Below the pieces are notes generated by a model, which worked only from the letters and a program-made list of their open reading frames with translations, was not told where the DNA came from and searched no databases. Shown here piece by piece: positions 1-11,368 of a stretch of 64,000 nt of DNA (the first letter of the stretch is position 1; each line of letters starts with the position of its first letter). The translations under genes were made by a program, and so were the position numbers. This DNA comes from Monodelphis domestica (Eukaryota; Chordata; Mammalia; Didelphimorphia; Didelphidae): positions 179,805,697-179,869,696 of the forward strand of contig NC_077228.1 of NCBI RefSeq assembly GCF_027887165.1. The letters run 5' to 3'.

Positions 1-45
1 CTTCCACATGATGGTCCTTCAAATACTTGAAGATGGTAATCATGT

Positions 46-306
46 CCTAGGGGCCAATAGATGGCAAAGTGAATAGAGTGCCCAGCTTAGAGTCAAGAAG
101 GTCTGAGTTCAAATGTGGCCTCAGATACTTACTAGTTTGTGATCCTGAGCAAGTTTACCTCAGTTTCCTGATCTGTAAAATGGGGATAATAATTGCACCT
201 ATCTTTCAGGGCTATTGAGCGGATCAAATGAGATAATTTGTAAAGAGCTTAGCACAGTGTCTGGCTTGCAGTTAGGAGCTAAATAAATGGTTGCTATTAT
301 CATTAT
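46..306 (+). mobile_element. CORE-SINE, type C (MIR/THER1-like), near full length
   Basis: It starts with a tRNA-like head (GGCAAAGTGAATAGAGTGCC), has the B box GAGTTCAAATG, the core, CTGTAAAATGGGGATAATAA, and ends in an AGCACAGTGTCTGGC and AAATAAATGG tail. Confidence 0.85.
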
Positions 307-375
307 GTGCTTCCTGAGTCTTTTCTAGATTAAATATCCCTAGTTCTTTCCATTGATTCTTCAAAATATAGTCCC

Positions 376-470
376 TAGGGGGCAACCAGGTGAGTCAGAT
401 CTGGAAACTGGGAGGATTTGGGTTCAAATCTAGACTCAGACATTTCTTAGCTGTTTTAGCATTTCTTAGA
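376..470 (+). mobile_element. tRNA-derived SINE fragment (head and core)
   Basis: GGGGGCAACCAGGTGAGTCA and GGGTTCAAATCTAGACTCAG resemble the SINE head; the tail is missing. The following 470-940 holds nothing I recognise. Confidence 0.6.
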
Positions 471-944
471 GGCCTCAGAACTGGACACAATATAACAAAT
501 GAGCTCCTACCAAGGCAGAAGATGGACCAGAGGTCATTGGTTCTAAGTGGTAAAGGACCCTAGGCTCCAACCCACCTCTGATTTTTACTGCCTGATTTTG
601 CTTAGGCCAGAGGGATTTACAGGCCTCTAACCAGGGAAGTACTGCCAGCTAAGGACCTCCAGAAGCGGCTGCTCAGAAGTATGGGGAGGCCACACAACTG
701 GTTGTGTCCCTCAGCCCTGGGCACCTTCTTTTCAAACCTTTTCAATGTGAAGCCTGGAGAGAGGAGCTGCTTATCTACAGTCAAGCTGTTTGGTCCTCAG
801 GGCTCTGAGCCTCTCCAGGGACCAGGGTAAGACAGCTAAATGTTTCTTTAATCCAAATTGTTTCAGGTTTCAACTTCCAATGTTGTGAAATAGAATTTGA
901 TGCTGACTCTCACCTCATGAGAGGAAGGGGCAAAGAAAACAGGC

Positions 945-955
945 TTGTTCTCTCT

Positions 956-1042
<87 letters not shown>

Positions 1043-1612
1043 CCCCCCTTTCTCTCTGTCTCTCTCTTCTCTCTCCTTTCTCTTCTTTCTCTCCTCTCTC
1101 TCCTTTCTCTCTCTCTGTCTCTCTCCCTCCTTTCTCTCTCTCTGTCTCTGTCTCTCCTCTCTTCTTTCTCTCTCTCCTTTCTGTCTTCTCTCTCCGTTCT
1201 CTTCTCTGTCTCTGTGTCTCTGTCTTTCTGACTCTGTCTCTCTGTTTCTCTGTCGGTCTCTTTCTCTGTGCCTCTCTCTTCTTTCTCTCTCCTCTCTGTC
1301 TCTAGCTCTGTGCGTCTTTCTCTCCTTTCTCTCTCTCTGTCTCTTTTTCTCTGTCTCTGTCTCTCTCCCTCCTTTCTCTGTCTGTCTCTCTCTTCTCTCT
1401 CCTTTCTCTTCTTTCTCTCTTCTCTGTCTCTCCTTTCTCTCTGTCTCTGTCTGTCTCTCTCTCCCTCCTTTCTCTCTCTCTCTGTCTCTCCTCTCTCCTT
1501 TCTTTCTCTCTCCTTTCTCTTCTCTGTCTCTGTGTCTCTGTCTTTCTGACTCTGTCTCTCTGTTTCTCTGTCTATCTCTCTTTCTCTTCCCCCCCTTTCT
1601 CTCTCTGACCTC
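945..1612 (+). repeat. Large degenerate (TC)n polypyrimidine tract
   Basis: It begins as nearly pure (TC)n at about 959-1040, then decays into TCTG/TTTC/CCTT variants with several sub-blocks that recur (for example CTCTGTCTCTGTGTCTCTGT near 1205 and 1525). Ser/Leu-rich open frames across it are an artefact of the repeat, not genes. Confidence 0.95.
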
Positions 1613-2269
1613 TAGCCTTTGTGACAGCAGACCAAGGTGGCCTCCAGGAAGCCCAGCTCCCTCTCTAAACCCCCAAGTCAGCCCCTGTCTGAGTCAGCTT
1701 TCTTCACCTCTCTATAAATAGCCACTGCTTTGGCTGGCTCTGTGCAGAGTATGATTACAGTTTAATAATACACTTAAAACAAGCACACAGCAAACTTCCT
1801 GGAGCTGGCCTGGGGAGGAGGGCACGTCCATTCTCAGCCTTGAAGACCAGTGACCTTGGATCAGTTTCCTCACAAGGTGCAGCCCTGGAGAGTTGGCGAA
1901 ACTAAGCTTAGTCCTTGGCACAGACACTGGTGCTCAGGCTTCCTTCTTGCTAAGCCCTCCCAGGGTTCCAGGTAGCAGCCCTTCTCCCCCTCTCAGAGTG
2001 GACCTCGGACCCCCAGATCTGCTCCTCAGAAGGAGAAGGGGAGCCACTGTTCCTGAGGATTCTCCAGTCACCAAGGGCAGCTAGTCAGGATTACTGGTGG
2101 ATTAGACAGTGCTGAGGTAGGAAGCCAAAGTCACCTTGTTTCAGGCTAGGCTAAAACAAGGTGACCATCTTTGCTAACTAGGAAAAAAGGGCAGGGAACA
2201 TGGATGAGGGGAAGGGGATCTAAGAGCCCTGAAGGTGGGACCAGAAGATACAAGTTCAAAGTCTTTTCT
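1613..2269. other. No gene or clear repeat recognised
   Basis: This is moderately GC-rich single-copy-looking DNA. Short frames carry no conserved motif I know. Confidence 0.5.
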
Positions 2270-2479
2270 GGGGGCAGCTGGGTGGCTCAGTGGATGGAGA
2301 GCCAGACCTGGAGATGGGAGGTCCTGGGTTCATATGTGACCTCAGGCACTTCCTAGCTGTGTGACCCTGGGCAAGTCACTTAACCCCCATTCATTGCCTA
2401 GTCCTAATTGCTCTTCTGCCTTAGAACCAACACACAGTATTGATTCTAACAGAAGGTAAAGGATAAAAATAAAAAAAAG
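2270..2479 (+). mobile_element. Type A SINE, full length
   Basis: It has GGGGCAGCTGGGTGGCTCAG (A box), GGGTTCATATG (B box), the core and the GATTCTAACAGAAGGTAAAG tail with an A-rich end. It is the first of a head-to-tail pair. Confidence 0.9.
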
Positions 2480-2484
2480 ATATT

Positions 2485-2690
2485 GGAAGCAACTAGGTGG
2501 CTCACTGGGTTGAGAGCCAGAGCCAAAGATGGAAAGTCTTGGGTTTAACTATGGCCTCAGATGCTTCCTAGCTGTGTGACCCTGGACAAGTCACTTAACC
2601 CCCACTGCCTAGCCCTTACTGTTCTTCTGCTTTGGAACCTACATACAGTATGGATTCTAAAATGAAAGATAAGGATTTAAAAGTTTTTTC
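2485..2690 (+). mobile_element. Type A SINE, full length
   Basis: It follows the previous copy after 5 bases in the same orientation. The head GGAAGCAACTAGGTGGCTCA, core and ATTCTAAAATGAAAGATAAG tail are all present but more diverged. Confidence 0.88.
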
Positions 2691-3900
2691 TTAAAATATC
2701 AATCCAAATCTATTTTTATAAAAAACAACAAATTGTCTTTAGGAACTAATCCGCATTATTAACAAAGCCATCCTCCACGAGTAGAGAAGGGAAGCAGGTG
2801 CTATCAAATGAGTCACCCTGACACCTGTTTTAAGGTGCCTCCTGAAAACAACTAGGTTGAACAGACCCCGCAGGGAGCCATGTCATCCACGGGGCCGCGA
2901 GAAAAAAGAAAATGTTAATCCTTCTAACTGCGGTTCCTAAGACGGCTGGGAAAGGATCCGTCCCAAATGGCCAAATGGTTATTGGACTGCAGATATCATT
3001 CCTGTGACGGGGAGCTTGGCTGGTTCCTCCCAGTGTGCGTTTATTTCTACACGCACGGATACCTACATATATGCATAGACACACGCAGAGCTCTGTGAGT
3101 TTGGGGAGGCGTGCGCAGATGCATGTCCGTCTCCATCTAGCTGTCTCTTCCAGGGTGGGAAGGAGATGTGCTCTTGCCTAGACTGTGCTTTGGCATCTCA
3201 GCGGTCAGGGACCAGCCCACATCTACGGGGGTGGGGCCAGAGAGGCACCCCGGACAAGTCCACAGGAAGGGACACTATTTTCTGCCCCATCCCAGCCCCA
3301 GCCCCATTGGCCTAGGCCAGGATGGGAATAAGAAGTGGCTGCAACAGCTGGGGTTAAAAATGGCCTGTGGCACACGCCCAGACCCACACGGGCACCTCCC
3401 AAACTCCCTCAGGGGGCCCAAGGCTGAGTCCGTAAATGGCACAGCTCATCCCCCCAACCCTGCTCAGGCTTCCCCTTTGGGTCTCCAGGATGGCACCTCC
3501 GCACCGCAGGCATTTGATTTGTTTGTCCAGTTAAATGGAATCCTTCTCCCTTTGGAGGTGGCCCTGAGGTTCCTTTCAACCTGATTTCACCCGAGTTAAC
3601 ATCTGTCCATTGGGACTTGGGGAAGAAGGGAAGCTGAACCCAGAGTGGTATTTTCCACGTGCTCTCCAACCCTGCTAGGGGTCATCCTGGGAACCCCTAC
3701 CCCTTCAGATTCTTAGAACCAGCCCCTTCTCGGAACCCCACGCCAAAGCAGATACCAGGGTCCTGGGCGAGCCCGCTCTCTTCAAGCACAGGCGCCCACC
3801 ATGGTCCCTCCCTTCCTGATCTTCTTCCCTAACAGAAAGCATGACAGGGACCCTGGGCTGAAGGAGATGGCATCAGGAAAGGCATTCTGGGAAAAGGGAA
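2691..3900. other. Repeat-poor intergenic block
   Basis: No SINE or LINE is recognised. It is GC-richer with scattered CpG (for example GGGGCCGCGAG near 2891). No spliceable coding frame is recognised; it may contain a conserved non-coding element. Confidence 0.45.
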
Positions 3901-3904
3901 TGGG

Positions 3905-4068
3905 GATAGCATGGAGAAGTGGACTCGGAGAAAGGAAGACCTGGGTTTGCAATTCCCCTCAGACACTGACTAGCTGGACATCCAACGGAGCAAGTCCCTG
4001 GGCCTCAGTTTCCCCAAGATGGTGACCTCCAAGGACCCTTCCAGTTCTAAATCCCTGATGCTAGGAGT
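3905..4068 (+). mobile_element. MIR-like SINE
   Basis: AAGACCTGGGTTTGCAATTC, CAGACACTGACTAGCTGGAC, CCTCAGTTTCCCCA and the TTCCAGTTCTAAATCCCTGA ending are in order. The 4070-4665 stretch after it is unrecognised. Confidence 0.65.
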
Positions 4069-4665
4069 CTAATATTACTCCCTTGCAAACACTTCCTTTC
4101 TCTCCCCACTCCAAGGACTCTTCTTACTTCTCTTCCCTTCCGTCCCCTCCCCGCTGCATCCAGCATATTCTCTGTCAGTGTGCTATTCTTGGCTCAGTTC
4201 TCTCATAAGGTGCACCTGTTTTCTCACAAGCATTTGCCAATTCCTGACAACAGTTTTGCTATATACACCATGAGGAGATTACCCTCCCTGGCACAGGACA
4301 GAGAAATCCTTCATGGGCATCACTATTTGTGAATGCAGTTTTTTCCCAGGATTCCCTGAACTCCCCGTGAGCCCCTGAGTGCAGGTCCCAGTTTACATCA
4401 CCCACAGACTATTTTCCAGTGGCTTCTGGGTCTCCGTCTCTCTCCAGGACTTGATTTCCCACCCCCCTCTCTTCAGATCCCTAGTTTTCTTCAAAAATCT
4501 CAGTTCAAACCACCTCCGACTAGCTGAGATCTTGCCTGACCTCCCCCTCCGGCTGCTAGCATCTTCTCTCTGAAATGTCCTCCTATGTATTTTGCATCTC
4601 TCTCTCTCTATGTTGTCTCTCTCACCAACGAGTTTTATTAAGCTTTTACTATGTATGCAGCAGAT

Positions 4666-4878
4666 AAGAGCACCAGGTCCAGCATCAGGAAGACTCGAGT
4701 TGATTTGGCCTCAGACGTTTACTAGCTAAGGGACCCTGGCTTACTCACTTAACCCTGTTTGCCTCAGTTTCCCCATCTGTAAAATGAGGCGGAGAAGGAA
4801 ATGACAAACCACTCCAGTATCTTTGCCAAGAAAACTCCCAATGGGGTCATGACTGAAATGACTGAACAACAAAACAAA
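4666..4878 (+). mobile_element. Type B SINE (MAR1-like)
   Basis: It has AAGACTCGAGTTGATTTGGC, the core, CCATCTGTAAAATGAGGCGG, AATGACAAACCACTCCAGTA and CCCAATGGGGTCATGACTGA. It lacks the first part of the head. 4880-5749 holds no recognised element. Confidence 0.85.
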
Positions 4879-5749
4879 AACTTACTTTTTAAACCCAGAT
4901 AGATATAGGTAGGTCAGATGGGTTAGTGACTGTGGAAGGTGACTGGCTCCTCTGTTGGGGATCAAGACCAAGTCTCTCCTCTCTGGTACAATGGGCAGAT
5001 CACGTTCATTTGCCCCAGAATATTAGCTGGCCACTGTATTTTCTAAGTCCTGGAACTGGGCACGTAGCCCACCCATGAGCACTTGTAGGAATTGACATGC
5101 AAATTTCCATATTTTTAGACAGATGGGAATTCCCTCCCCCCACCGTATTTTAAATTATTCATTGAAATGAACATTCATTTGATAAATGCATTTACGAAGG
5201 CATGAGTCATTCATTTCTCTTTTTGACAGCCATGGAGAGCTCTCCTGCCCATCCTCTCTTCTTCTCTCCTTTCACCTTTTTATCCCCTTCTCAAAATATC
5301 AGCTATGTCAGGTTGGAGAGAGGCATTTCTTCTATTTTTCAGGACTCCACAAGTCCCTTCATGACAGCTCAGCAACCTTTCCCATCCGAACCGCCCAGGA
5401 GGAATCCCCTCCGCTACTAGGAATGCTGCCCACATATTAGAGCTTCAGAGGGGTGAAGGAACTAGGGAAAAGAGACAAAGGAAAAGTCCCCCAGATGTCA
5501 GGTTCTACATTCCCCGACAAAGGGAAGCTGGGCGCATTCCACAAAACTGGGCTTTGACGTTGAAGGGACTCACACACCTGTGAGAGACACTTGTTCATCT
5601 TTGGGGTTCTAGGCTCCTTGTGCATTTATACCAAAATTTGATGGAAGAAACTTGAGGCTGGGAGAAAAATTAAAGGACTACGGGATGACACTAGGCAGAA
5701 ATTCCCATATTTGTGCAAGTCTAGGCAATGAAAAGTATTTAAGATCTTA

Positions 5750-5975
5750 GGGGCAGCTGGGTGGCTCAGTGGATGGAGAGCCAGGCTTAGCTATGGAAGG
5801 TCCTAGGTTCCAATTGGGTCTCAGACACATCCTAGCTGTGTGACCCTGGGTAAGTCCCTTGACCCCATTGCCTAGCCCTTACCACTCTTCTACCTTGGAA
5901 CCAATACATTTAATTGTATTGATTCTATTGGTAGATTGAGTCTAAGGGGGAAGGTAAGAGTTATTAAAAATAATA
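5750..5975 (+). mobile_element. Type A SINE, first of three in a row
   Basis: It has a complete head (GGGGCAGCTGGGTGGCTCAG), core and tail. The tail has a small internal duplication (TTGTATTGATTCTATTGG). Confidence 0.9.
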
Positions 5976-5981
5976 ATTTAA

Positions 5982-6188
5982 GGAGACAGCTGGGTTGCTC
6001 AGTGGATTGAGAGCCAGGCCTAGAGATAAGAAGTCCTAGGTTCAAATTTGAACTCAGATACTTCCTAGCTATGTGACCCTGAACAAGTCATTTAACCCCT
6101 ATTACTTAGCCCTTACCACTCTTCTGCCTTGGAACCAATACATAGTATTAATTCTAAGACAAAAGGTATGGGTTTAAAAAATAAAAAA
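5982..6188 (+). mobile_element. Type A SINE, second of three in a row
   Basis: Head GGAGACAGCTGGGTTGCTCA, AGGTTCAAATTTGAACTCAG, core and AATTCTAAGACAAAAGGTAT tail; same orientation as its neighbours. Confidence 0.9.
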
Positions 6189-6189
6189 G

Positions 6190-6420
6190 GAGGGCAGCTA
6201 GGTAGCTCAGGGGAAAGAGAACCAGGCCTGAAGATGGGAAATCCTGGGTTCAAATGTGACTTCTTACACTTCCTAGCTGTGTGACCCTGGGCAAGTTACT
6301 TAACCATCCAATATCTGCCCCTTACTGCCCTTCTGCCTTGGAATTGGTACTTAGTATTGGTTCTTATATACAGTATTGACTCTAAGATGGAAGGTAAGGA
6401 TTTTAAACAATAATAATAAA
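6190..6420 (+). mobile_element. Type A SINE, third of three in a row
   Basis: Head GGGCAGCTAGGTAGCTCAGG, GGGTTCAAATGTGACTTCTT, core and GACTCTAAGATGGAAGGTAA tail. It is followed by an AT-rich stretch grown from its tail. Confidence 0.9.
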
Positions 6421-6570
6421 TTTAAATTATCATTAATTACTTATATTTTATTAATCATTATATCATGCATTTATATTATTTGCATATAAATAAAAATATT
6501 AAATTATATATTAAATATAAATGGATTAAAATAATAATATAAATTAATAATTTAAATAAATAAATAGAAG
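6405..6570. repeat. AT-rich low-complexity tract
   Basis: Almost only A and T with TTTAAATTATCATTAATTAC-like words. It extends from the A-rich tail of the SINE before it. Confidence 0.8.
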
Positions 6571-7269
6571 GAACTTAACTCTAAGACAAAAGTTTGGTGG
6601 GAGTGGGCAGAGAGAACTGGGTTTCCAATCGGGAAGACTTGGCCTCTGGCTCAGACAGGATTGGGTGGTTCTTGGAAAGTCACTTTATCTCTCAATATTC
6701 CAAGCAATGCTCTAAGTTTCAGAAAGGGGGATGGCCTACATTGGTGGAGGGAGTTTCCTCCACTGGGAGTTCCCACTGCCAATGAAATCACAGGCATATG
6801 TGTTTGTGTGTGTCGTGGTTTATTTATTTATTATTTAGCTCCTCTGTACAAAGAAGCATCTCCTCTTCTCTTGCCTCGTTCTATTAACTGTCCTGAGTTA
6901 GATTACTTTAAGAGCATTAGTGTCAATATCTATGATCTCAGAAAATTATCTTCTGGAAACTGTCATCGGGCCAGGGGTAGGAAGAATTGGTCTGAGCCAA
7001 CAAGAAATCTAGAACCCTGAGCAATGAGCAAGTGCCATGCATCCCCTTTATTCCATAGGGAAAGGAGCCCTTTAAATCCTAGGCCCAGCATTCTAGAGAG
7101 AATTACCCAGATACCTTTGCGGGTCATAATAGACGCTGGAGGGCTTTACTCCCTCTGCCATGCTCTATTTATTGCAAATCGCCCAACCCCACCTCAAGGG
7201 TTAATTAATGGGGAGGATTTTCTATTCTAGCCTGACTCTAGCCTCATTGAGAACTCCATGCCAAAAGAG

Positions 7270-7450
7270 TTGTTATAGAGAGACAAAGTCTTAGATGTGA
7301 CCTTTCCTAGCTGTCCTGAGCAAGTCCCTCATCTCTCTGAGTTTGTTTCTTCCTCTGTAAAATGAGAGTAAAAATGCTCGCATTCCTATTCCACTGTCTT
7401 ACCTTACCTCTATAAGCTTCTGTCTCCTCATCTATAAAATGAGAATCCTC
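7270..7450 (+). mobile_element. MIR-like SINE fragments
   Basis: CCTAGCTGTCCTGAGCAAGT and TTCCTCTGTAAAATGAGAGT show a decayed core, followed by a second TCTATAAAATGAGAATCCTC. 6600-7270 upstream has one weak MIR-like trace near 6620-6700. Confidence 0.55.
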
Positions 7451-7458
7451 CTCACAGT

Positions 7459-7692
7459 TATTGTTGTTGTTGTTGTTCAGTCATATCTGTCTGTTTCTGA
7501 GTCTTTCTTGAGAAAGATACTGGAGTGGTTTGCCATTTCCTTCTCCAGCTCATTTTACAGATGAGGAAACTGAGGCAAACAATGTTAAGTGACTTGCCCA
7601 GGGTCATACAGCTATTAAGTGTCTAAGGCTGGATTTGAACTCCAGAAGATGAGTCTTTCTATCTCCAGGCCCAGTGCCACCTAGTAGCTGGG
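7459..7692 (-). mobile_element. Type B SINE, left arm of an inverted pair
   Basis: Read on the plus strand it starts with a (TTG)n tail, then GTGGTTTGCCATTTCCTTCT, CAGATGAGGAAACTGAGGCA, the core and the head CCAGTGCCACCTAGTAGCTG. Confidence 0.9.
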
Positions 7693-7893
7693 TCAGAAAG
7701 TCTCATCTCCCTGAATATAAATCCAGCCTCAGATACTAGTCGTGTGACCCTGGGCAAGTCATTTGACTTCATTTGCCTCATCTGCCAAATATTCTGGAGA
7801 AGAAAATGACAAACCACTCCAGTGTTTGCCAAGAAAACCCCAAATGGAGTCATGAAGAGTCAGACACAACTCAACAACAACAACAACAACAAA
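7693..7893 (+). mobile_element. Type B SINE, right arm of an inverted pair
   Basis: It begins directly at the head of the previous copy and ends in (AAC)n. It has TGTGACCCTGGGCAAGTCAT, AATGACAAACCACTCCAGTG and AAATGGAGTCATGAAGAGTC. Confidence 0.9.
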
Positions 7894-8103
7894 TGAATAA
7901 AATGACATAAAAATGTTTGTTTTCCTGTTCCAACTTCTCATTGCAGAATGGAAGTGACTGCTGACCTTAAAGCATTTTTTTGGAAGTAGGGTGGAACTAG
8001 ACCTGTGAGTTCCCATTTTACAGATGAGAAAATCCCCCCCCCCCCCTCTTTAAAGGCTAAATTTTGTTGTCTTTCTGGTAGAATCTACCAACAAGAATTG
8101 ATT

Positions 8104-8161
8104 GTTCAAATCTTGTCTCAGATGCTTAAAGTAAAATGGCATTTGGGGGGTAATTGGCCTT
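8104..8161. repeat. 58-bp inverted repeat, left arm
   Basis: It is the reverse complement of 8435-8492 with one mismatch. The arm includes GTAAAATGGCATTTGGGGGG, which is not part of the local SINE consensus. Confidence 0.9.
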
Positions 8162-8434
8162 GATGGCTTCCAAAGTCCCCTCTAGTTCTAAATCTAGGAG
8201 CTGTTGACCAAGATTCTATTTAGATTATGAAAAGGAAGGTATAATAAGGGGTGGCTAGGATTAAGGGGTAGCCAGTTACTTATACCTCATTTAGAGAGTT
8301 AGTTGATTAATCAGGCAACAAGCCTACATTTTGCATATTCCTAGCTATTCAGATGTTGTGTCCTCCATTAGAATATAAGCTCATCTAAGGCAGGAACTGT
8401 TTTTCTTTTTCTTGGTATTTTTAGAGCTTAGCAT

Positions 8435-8492
8435 AAGGCCAATTACCCCCCAAATGCCATTTTACTTTGAGCATCTGAGACAAGATTTGAAC
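8435..8492. repeat. 58-bp inverted repeat, right arm
   Basis: Partner of 8104-8161 across a 273-bp loop. A SINE-like sequence (TTTGAACTCAGGTTTTCTTG) continues on its right side only. Confidence 0.9.
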
Positions 8493-8545
8493 TCAGGTTT
8501 TCTTGACTCTAAATCTAGCATTCTGTGGAGCCACCAAACCACCTG
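8493..8545 (-). mobile_element. MIR-like SINE fragment
   Basis: TCAGGTTTTCTTGACTCTAA and the TGGAGCCACCAAACCACCTG head remain, on the minus strand. Confidence 0.5.
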
Positions 8546-8616
8546 GATAGAGGATGTGGAGGCAGGAGCCTAAAAAAAGTGACTTACCACTCTTTTGGGG
8601 ATAGTGTGGGTACTAC

Positions 8617-8760
8617 AGCTATTGTTCCCATTGTACAGATGAGGAAATTAAGGTTCATAGAGGTTACATCAAGTCACAGTCAGAAAATAGGTAAGTGTCC
8701 GTAGCAGAATTTGAACCCAGGTCTTCCAAACTCCAAGTCCAGCATTTTGTCAGCCATACC
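8617..8760 (-). mobile_element. MIR-like SINE
   Basis: CAGATGAGGAAATTAAGGTT, a decayed core and TTTGAACCCAGGTCTTCCAA in the reverse order typical of a minus-strand copy. Confidence 0.7.
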
Positions 8761-8799
8761 TAGTTGTGTATAGCTAAGCACAATCTGGAAAGGCTCAAA

Positions 8800-8912
8800 G
8801 GGTCATAAACCATAAATATAGAGCTGGAAGCCATCTATTAAAATTCTCTCATTTTACAAATGAGGAAACTGAGGCTCAATATAGTTAAGTGATTTGCCCA
8901 AGGTCACACATA
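8800..8912 (-). mobile_element. MIR-like SINE fragment
   Basis: CAAATGAGGAAACTGAGGCT and GATTTGCCCAAGGTCACACA; the head is missing. Confidence 0.7.
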
Positions 8913-9010
8913 GGATCATAGTTTTATGGATTTAGAACTGTAAGGGACATGAGAGACCATCTAATTCGATGCCTTCATTTTACAGATAAGTAAACTGAGG
9001 TCCAGGGCTT
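8913..9010 (-). mobile_element. MIR-like SINE fragment
   Basis: GGATCATAGTTTTATGGATT and TTTTACAGATAAGTAAACTG; truncated just after the tail. 9010-9540 carries no recognised element. Confidence 0.6.
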
Positions 9011-9547
9011 TGAATACAAGCTAGGTTACAGACTGAGTGTGTCTGAAGAACAGCCTGTCTAGATAGGAAGAGGTTTATCACCAACAGGCTGGCCCCCTCG
9101 TTGAGTGGTCTCTGTCTATAACATCCCATACAACGCCCTGCCTCCCAGGATCATGGTGGAGAAAATATGATGTCAAACTCACCGAATGAATGGGAGTTGT
9201 TGTTAGACGGAACTTTTTGGTCATCATCACCTCCTGAATAAAATATCTCCTTTCAAACTCTGAGCCAAGCAGAAATGTGGACCCTTGATTTCCATGGGCT
9301 TTGTATCTGCCATCTTTCTGGGTAACCCTGGATACAGAGCCCTAGGGAATATGGAACCAGATGGCGTCTGAAACCAGCAGTGGCCTTTCACTCGTAAGCC
9401 ATGATTTATTGCCTGGTAACCTAAACCAAATATTACCAGCCAGCCAGCAGAAACACAGCTCCTTCTCTTCTCTCCCCCTCCTCCTCCCCCTGCTTGCTTG
9501 CTCCCCCAGTACCCCCAGTCAGCATTTCTATCCAGAGAAGGAGAAGA

Positions 9548-9642
9548 GACAGAGACAGACAGACAGACAGACAGAGGAAGGGAGGGAGAGAAAGAGAGAG
9601 ATGATGGTGATGATGATGATGATGGTGATGATGTGGTTTGGC
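9548..9642 (+). repeat. Compound (AGAC)n, (GGGA)n/(GA)n and (GAT)n microsatellites
   Basis: Short (ACAG)n at about 9552-9576 is followed by purine repeats and (GATGAT)n at 9601-9632. His-rich or Asp-rich frames here are artefacts. Confidence 0.9.
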
Positions 9643-9957
9643 AGTTTGAGGCACATGCAAACATTTCTTCTAAGAAATGAAGATTGAAAATGAAGAAAAA
9701 ACTGGGAGGGTAGAGACATGGTCAGCCTTCAGAGGCTCCTGTTGGTCAGCCACTACAATGCAAGCCTCATATCAATTAGCTAAGTCAGGGTCAATGGACA
9801 GAGTTCTCAGAATGGGTTACCCCCTACACACATGGAACTGGGTGAAATATTGTTTTATTTTGTGTCTCCAGGACTTTGTTTTTCTGAAAAATGTTTAATG
9901 GAAAAGAGACAGAAATGGAGAGAGAAGGAGCAAGTGAGACAAGGAGAGAGAAGATAG

Positions 9958-10469
<512 letters not shown>

Positions 10470-10471
<2 letters not shown>

Positions 10472-11004
10472 TCAGGACAGGCTCATGTGGGCTCTGAATC
10501 TGTGTCATGGCCATCAGGTTTCTGCCAGAGGTCATCCTAAAGTGTTATCAGAGCCCAGATTAGCTTGCCCAGGCCACTGCTGCCAGAAATTCTGCTACAA
10601 GCCTATGGGCCAAGGAAGGAAGGAGAGAGGGAGAACATTCAAAGGTCACAGGGAGAAGGACAAGATGGTTCTTCAGATGCTGAGGGAGAATCTTCCTGTC
10701 ACAAGGAGTTCTGAGGTGAGGAAGGCACAGCATTGAAATGCTGTCCAAGGATAAGGCCATTCAGGAATGCACTTTCCCCCCTATTAAATGCACCAGTGTG
10801 CCAGGAATGCCAGTTCCCCTGCTACCTCTGCTTGATAACTGGCACCACTCTGGAGCATTCCAAGTTTAATCAGGGTTGTGCTGGGGAGCAGGGAGGGTGG
10901 TATCACTTGAGGCATCTCAGGTTTGTGCCCTGAGGGTCAGGCAGAAGAAGCGGCAAATGAACCATCCAGTAATTCTTGGTAGAAGGGAGTGTTCGTTGGC
11001 ACGA
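10470..11004. other. No gene or repeat recognised
   Basis: Mixed-sequence intergenic DNA with no coding or repeat signature that I can support. Confidence 0.45.
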
Positions 11005-11082
11005 TGGGTGACAGCAAAGCATTCTGCGGTGGTAGAAAGAGCGCTGGACTGAGAGTCAGGAGCCCAGAGTTCTTTTTCTTTT

Positions 11083-11145
11083 TTTTTTAAACCTTTATCT
11101 TCCAGTCTGGCTCTTAATTCACTGAGCCACCTAGCTGCCCCCATA
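11083..11145 (-). mobile_element. Type A SINE fragment, internally deleted
   Basis: Only the tail (AAACCTTTATCTTCCAG) and the head (CACTGAGCCACCTAGCTGCC) are left, on the minus strand. Confidence 0.7.
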
Positions 11146-11154
11146 ATGTACTCT

Positions 11155-11368
11155 CTTTAAAAAAAAAAACAAACAAACCCTTACCTTCTGTCTTATAATC
11201 AATACTGTGTATTGGCTCCAAGGCAGAAGAGTGGTAAGGCTAGGCAATGGGGGTCAAGTGACTTGCCCAGGGTCACACAGCTAGGAAGTGTCTGAGGCCA
11301 GATTTGAACCCAGGACCTCCCATCTCCAGGTCTGGCTCTCCATCCACTGAGCCACCCAGCTGCCCCCA
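11155..11368 (-). mobile_element. Type A SINE, full length
   Basis: Complete minus-strand copy with CCCTTACCTTCTGTCTTATA, GGTCACACAGCTAGGAAGTG and GAGCCACCCAGCTGCCCCCA. Confidence 0.92.

Noticed and set aside
945-1721. Long Ser/Leu/Phe-rich open frames on the plus strand
   Set aside because: They are reading frames through a (TC)n tract; no start context, domain or codon pattern supports a protein.
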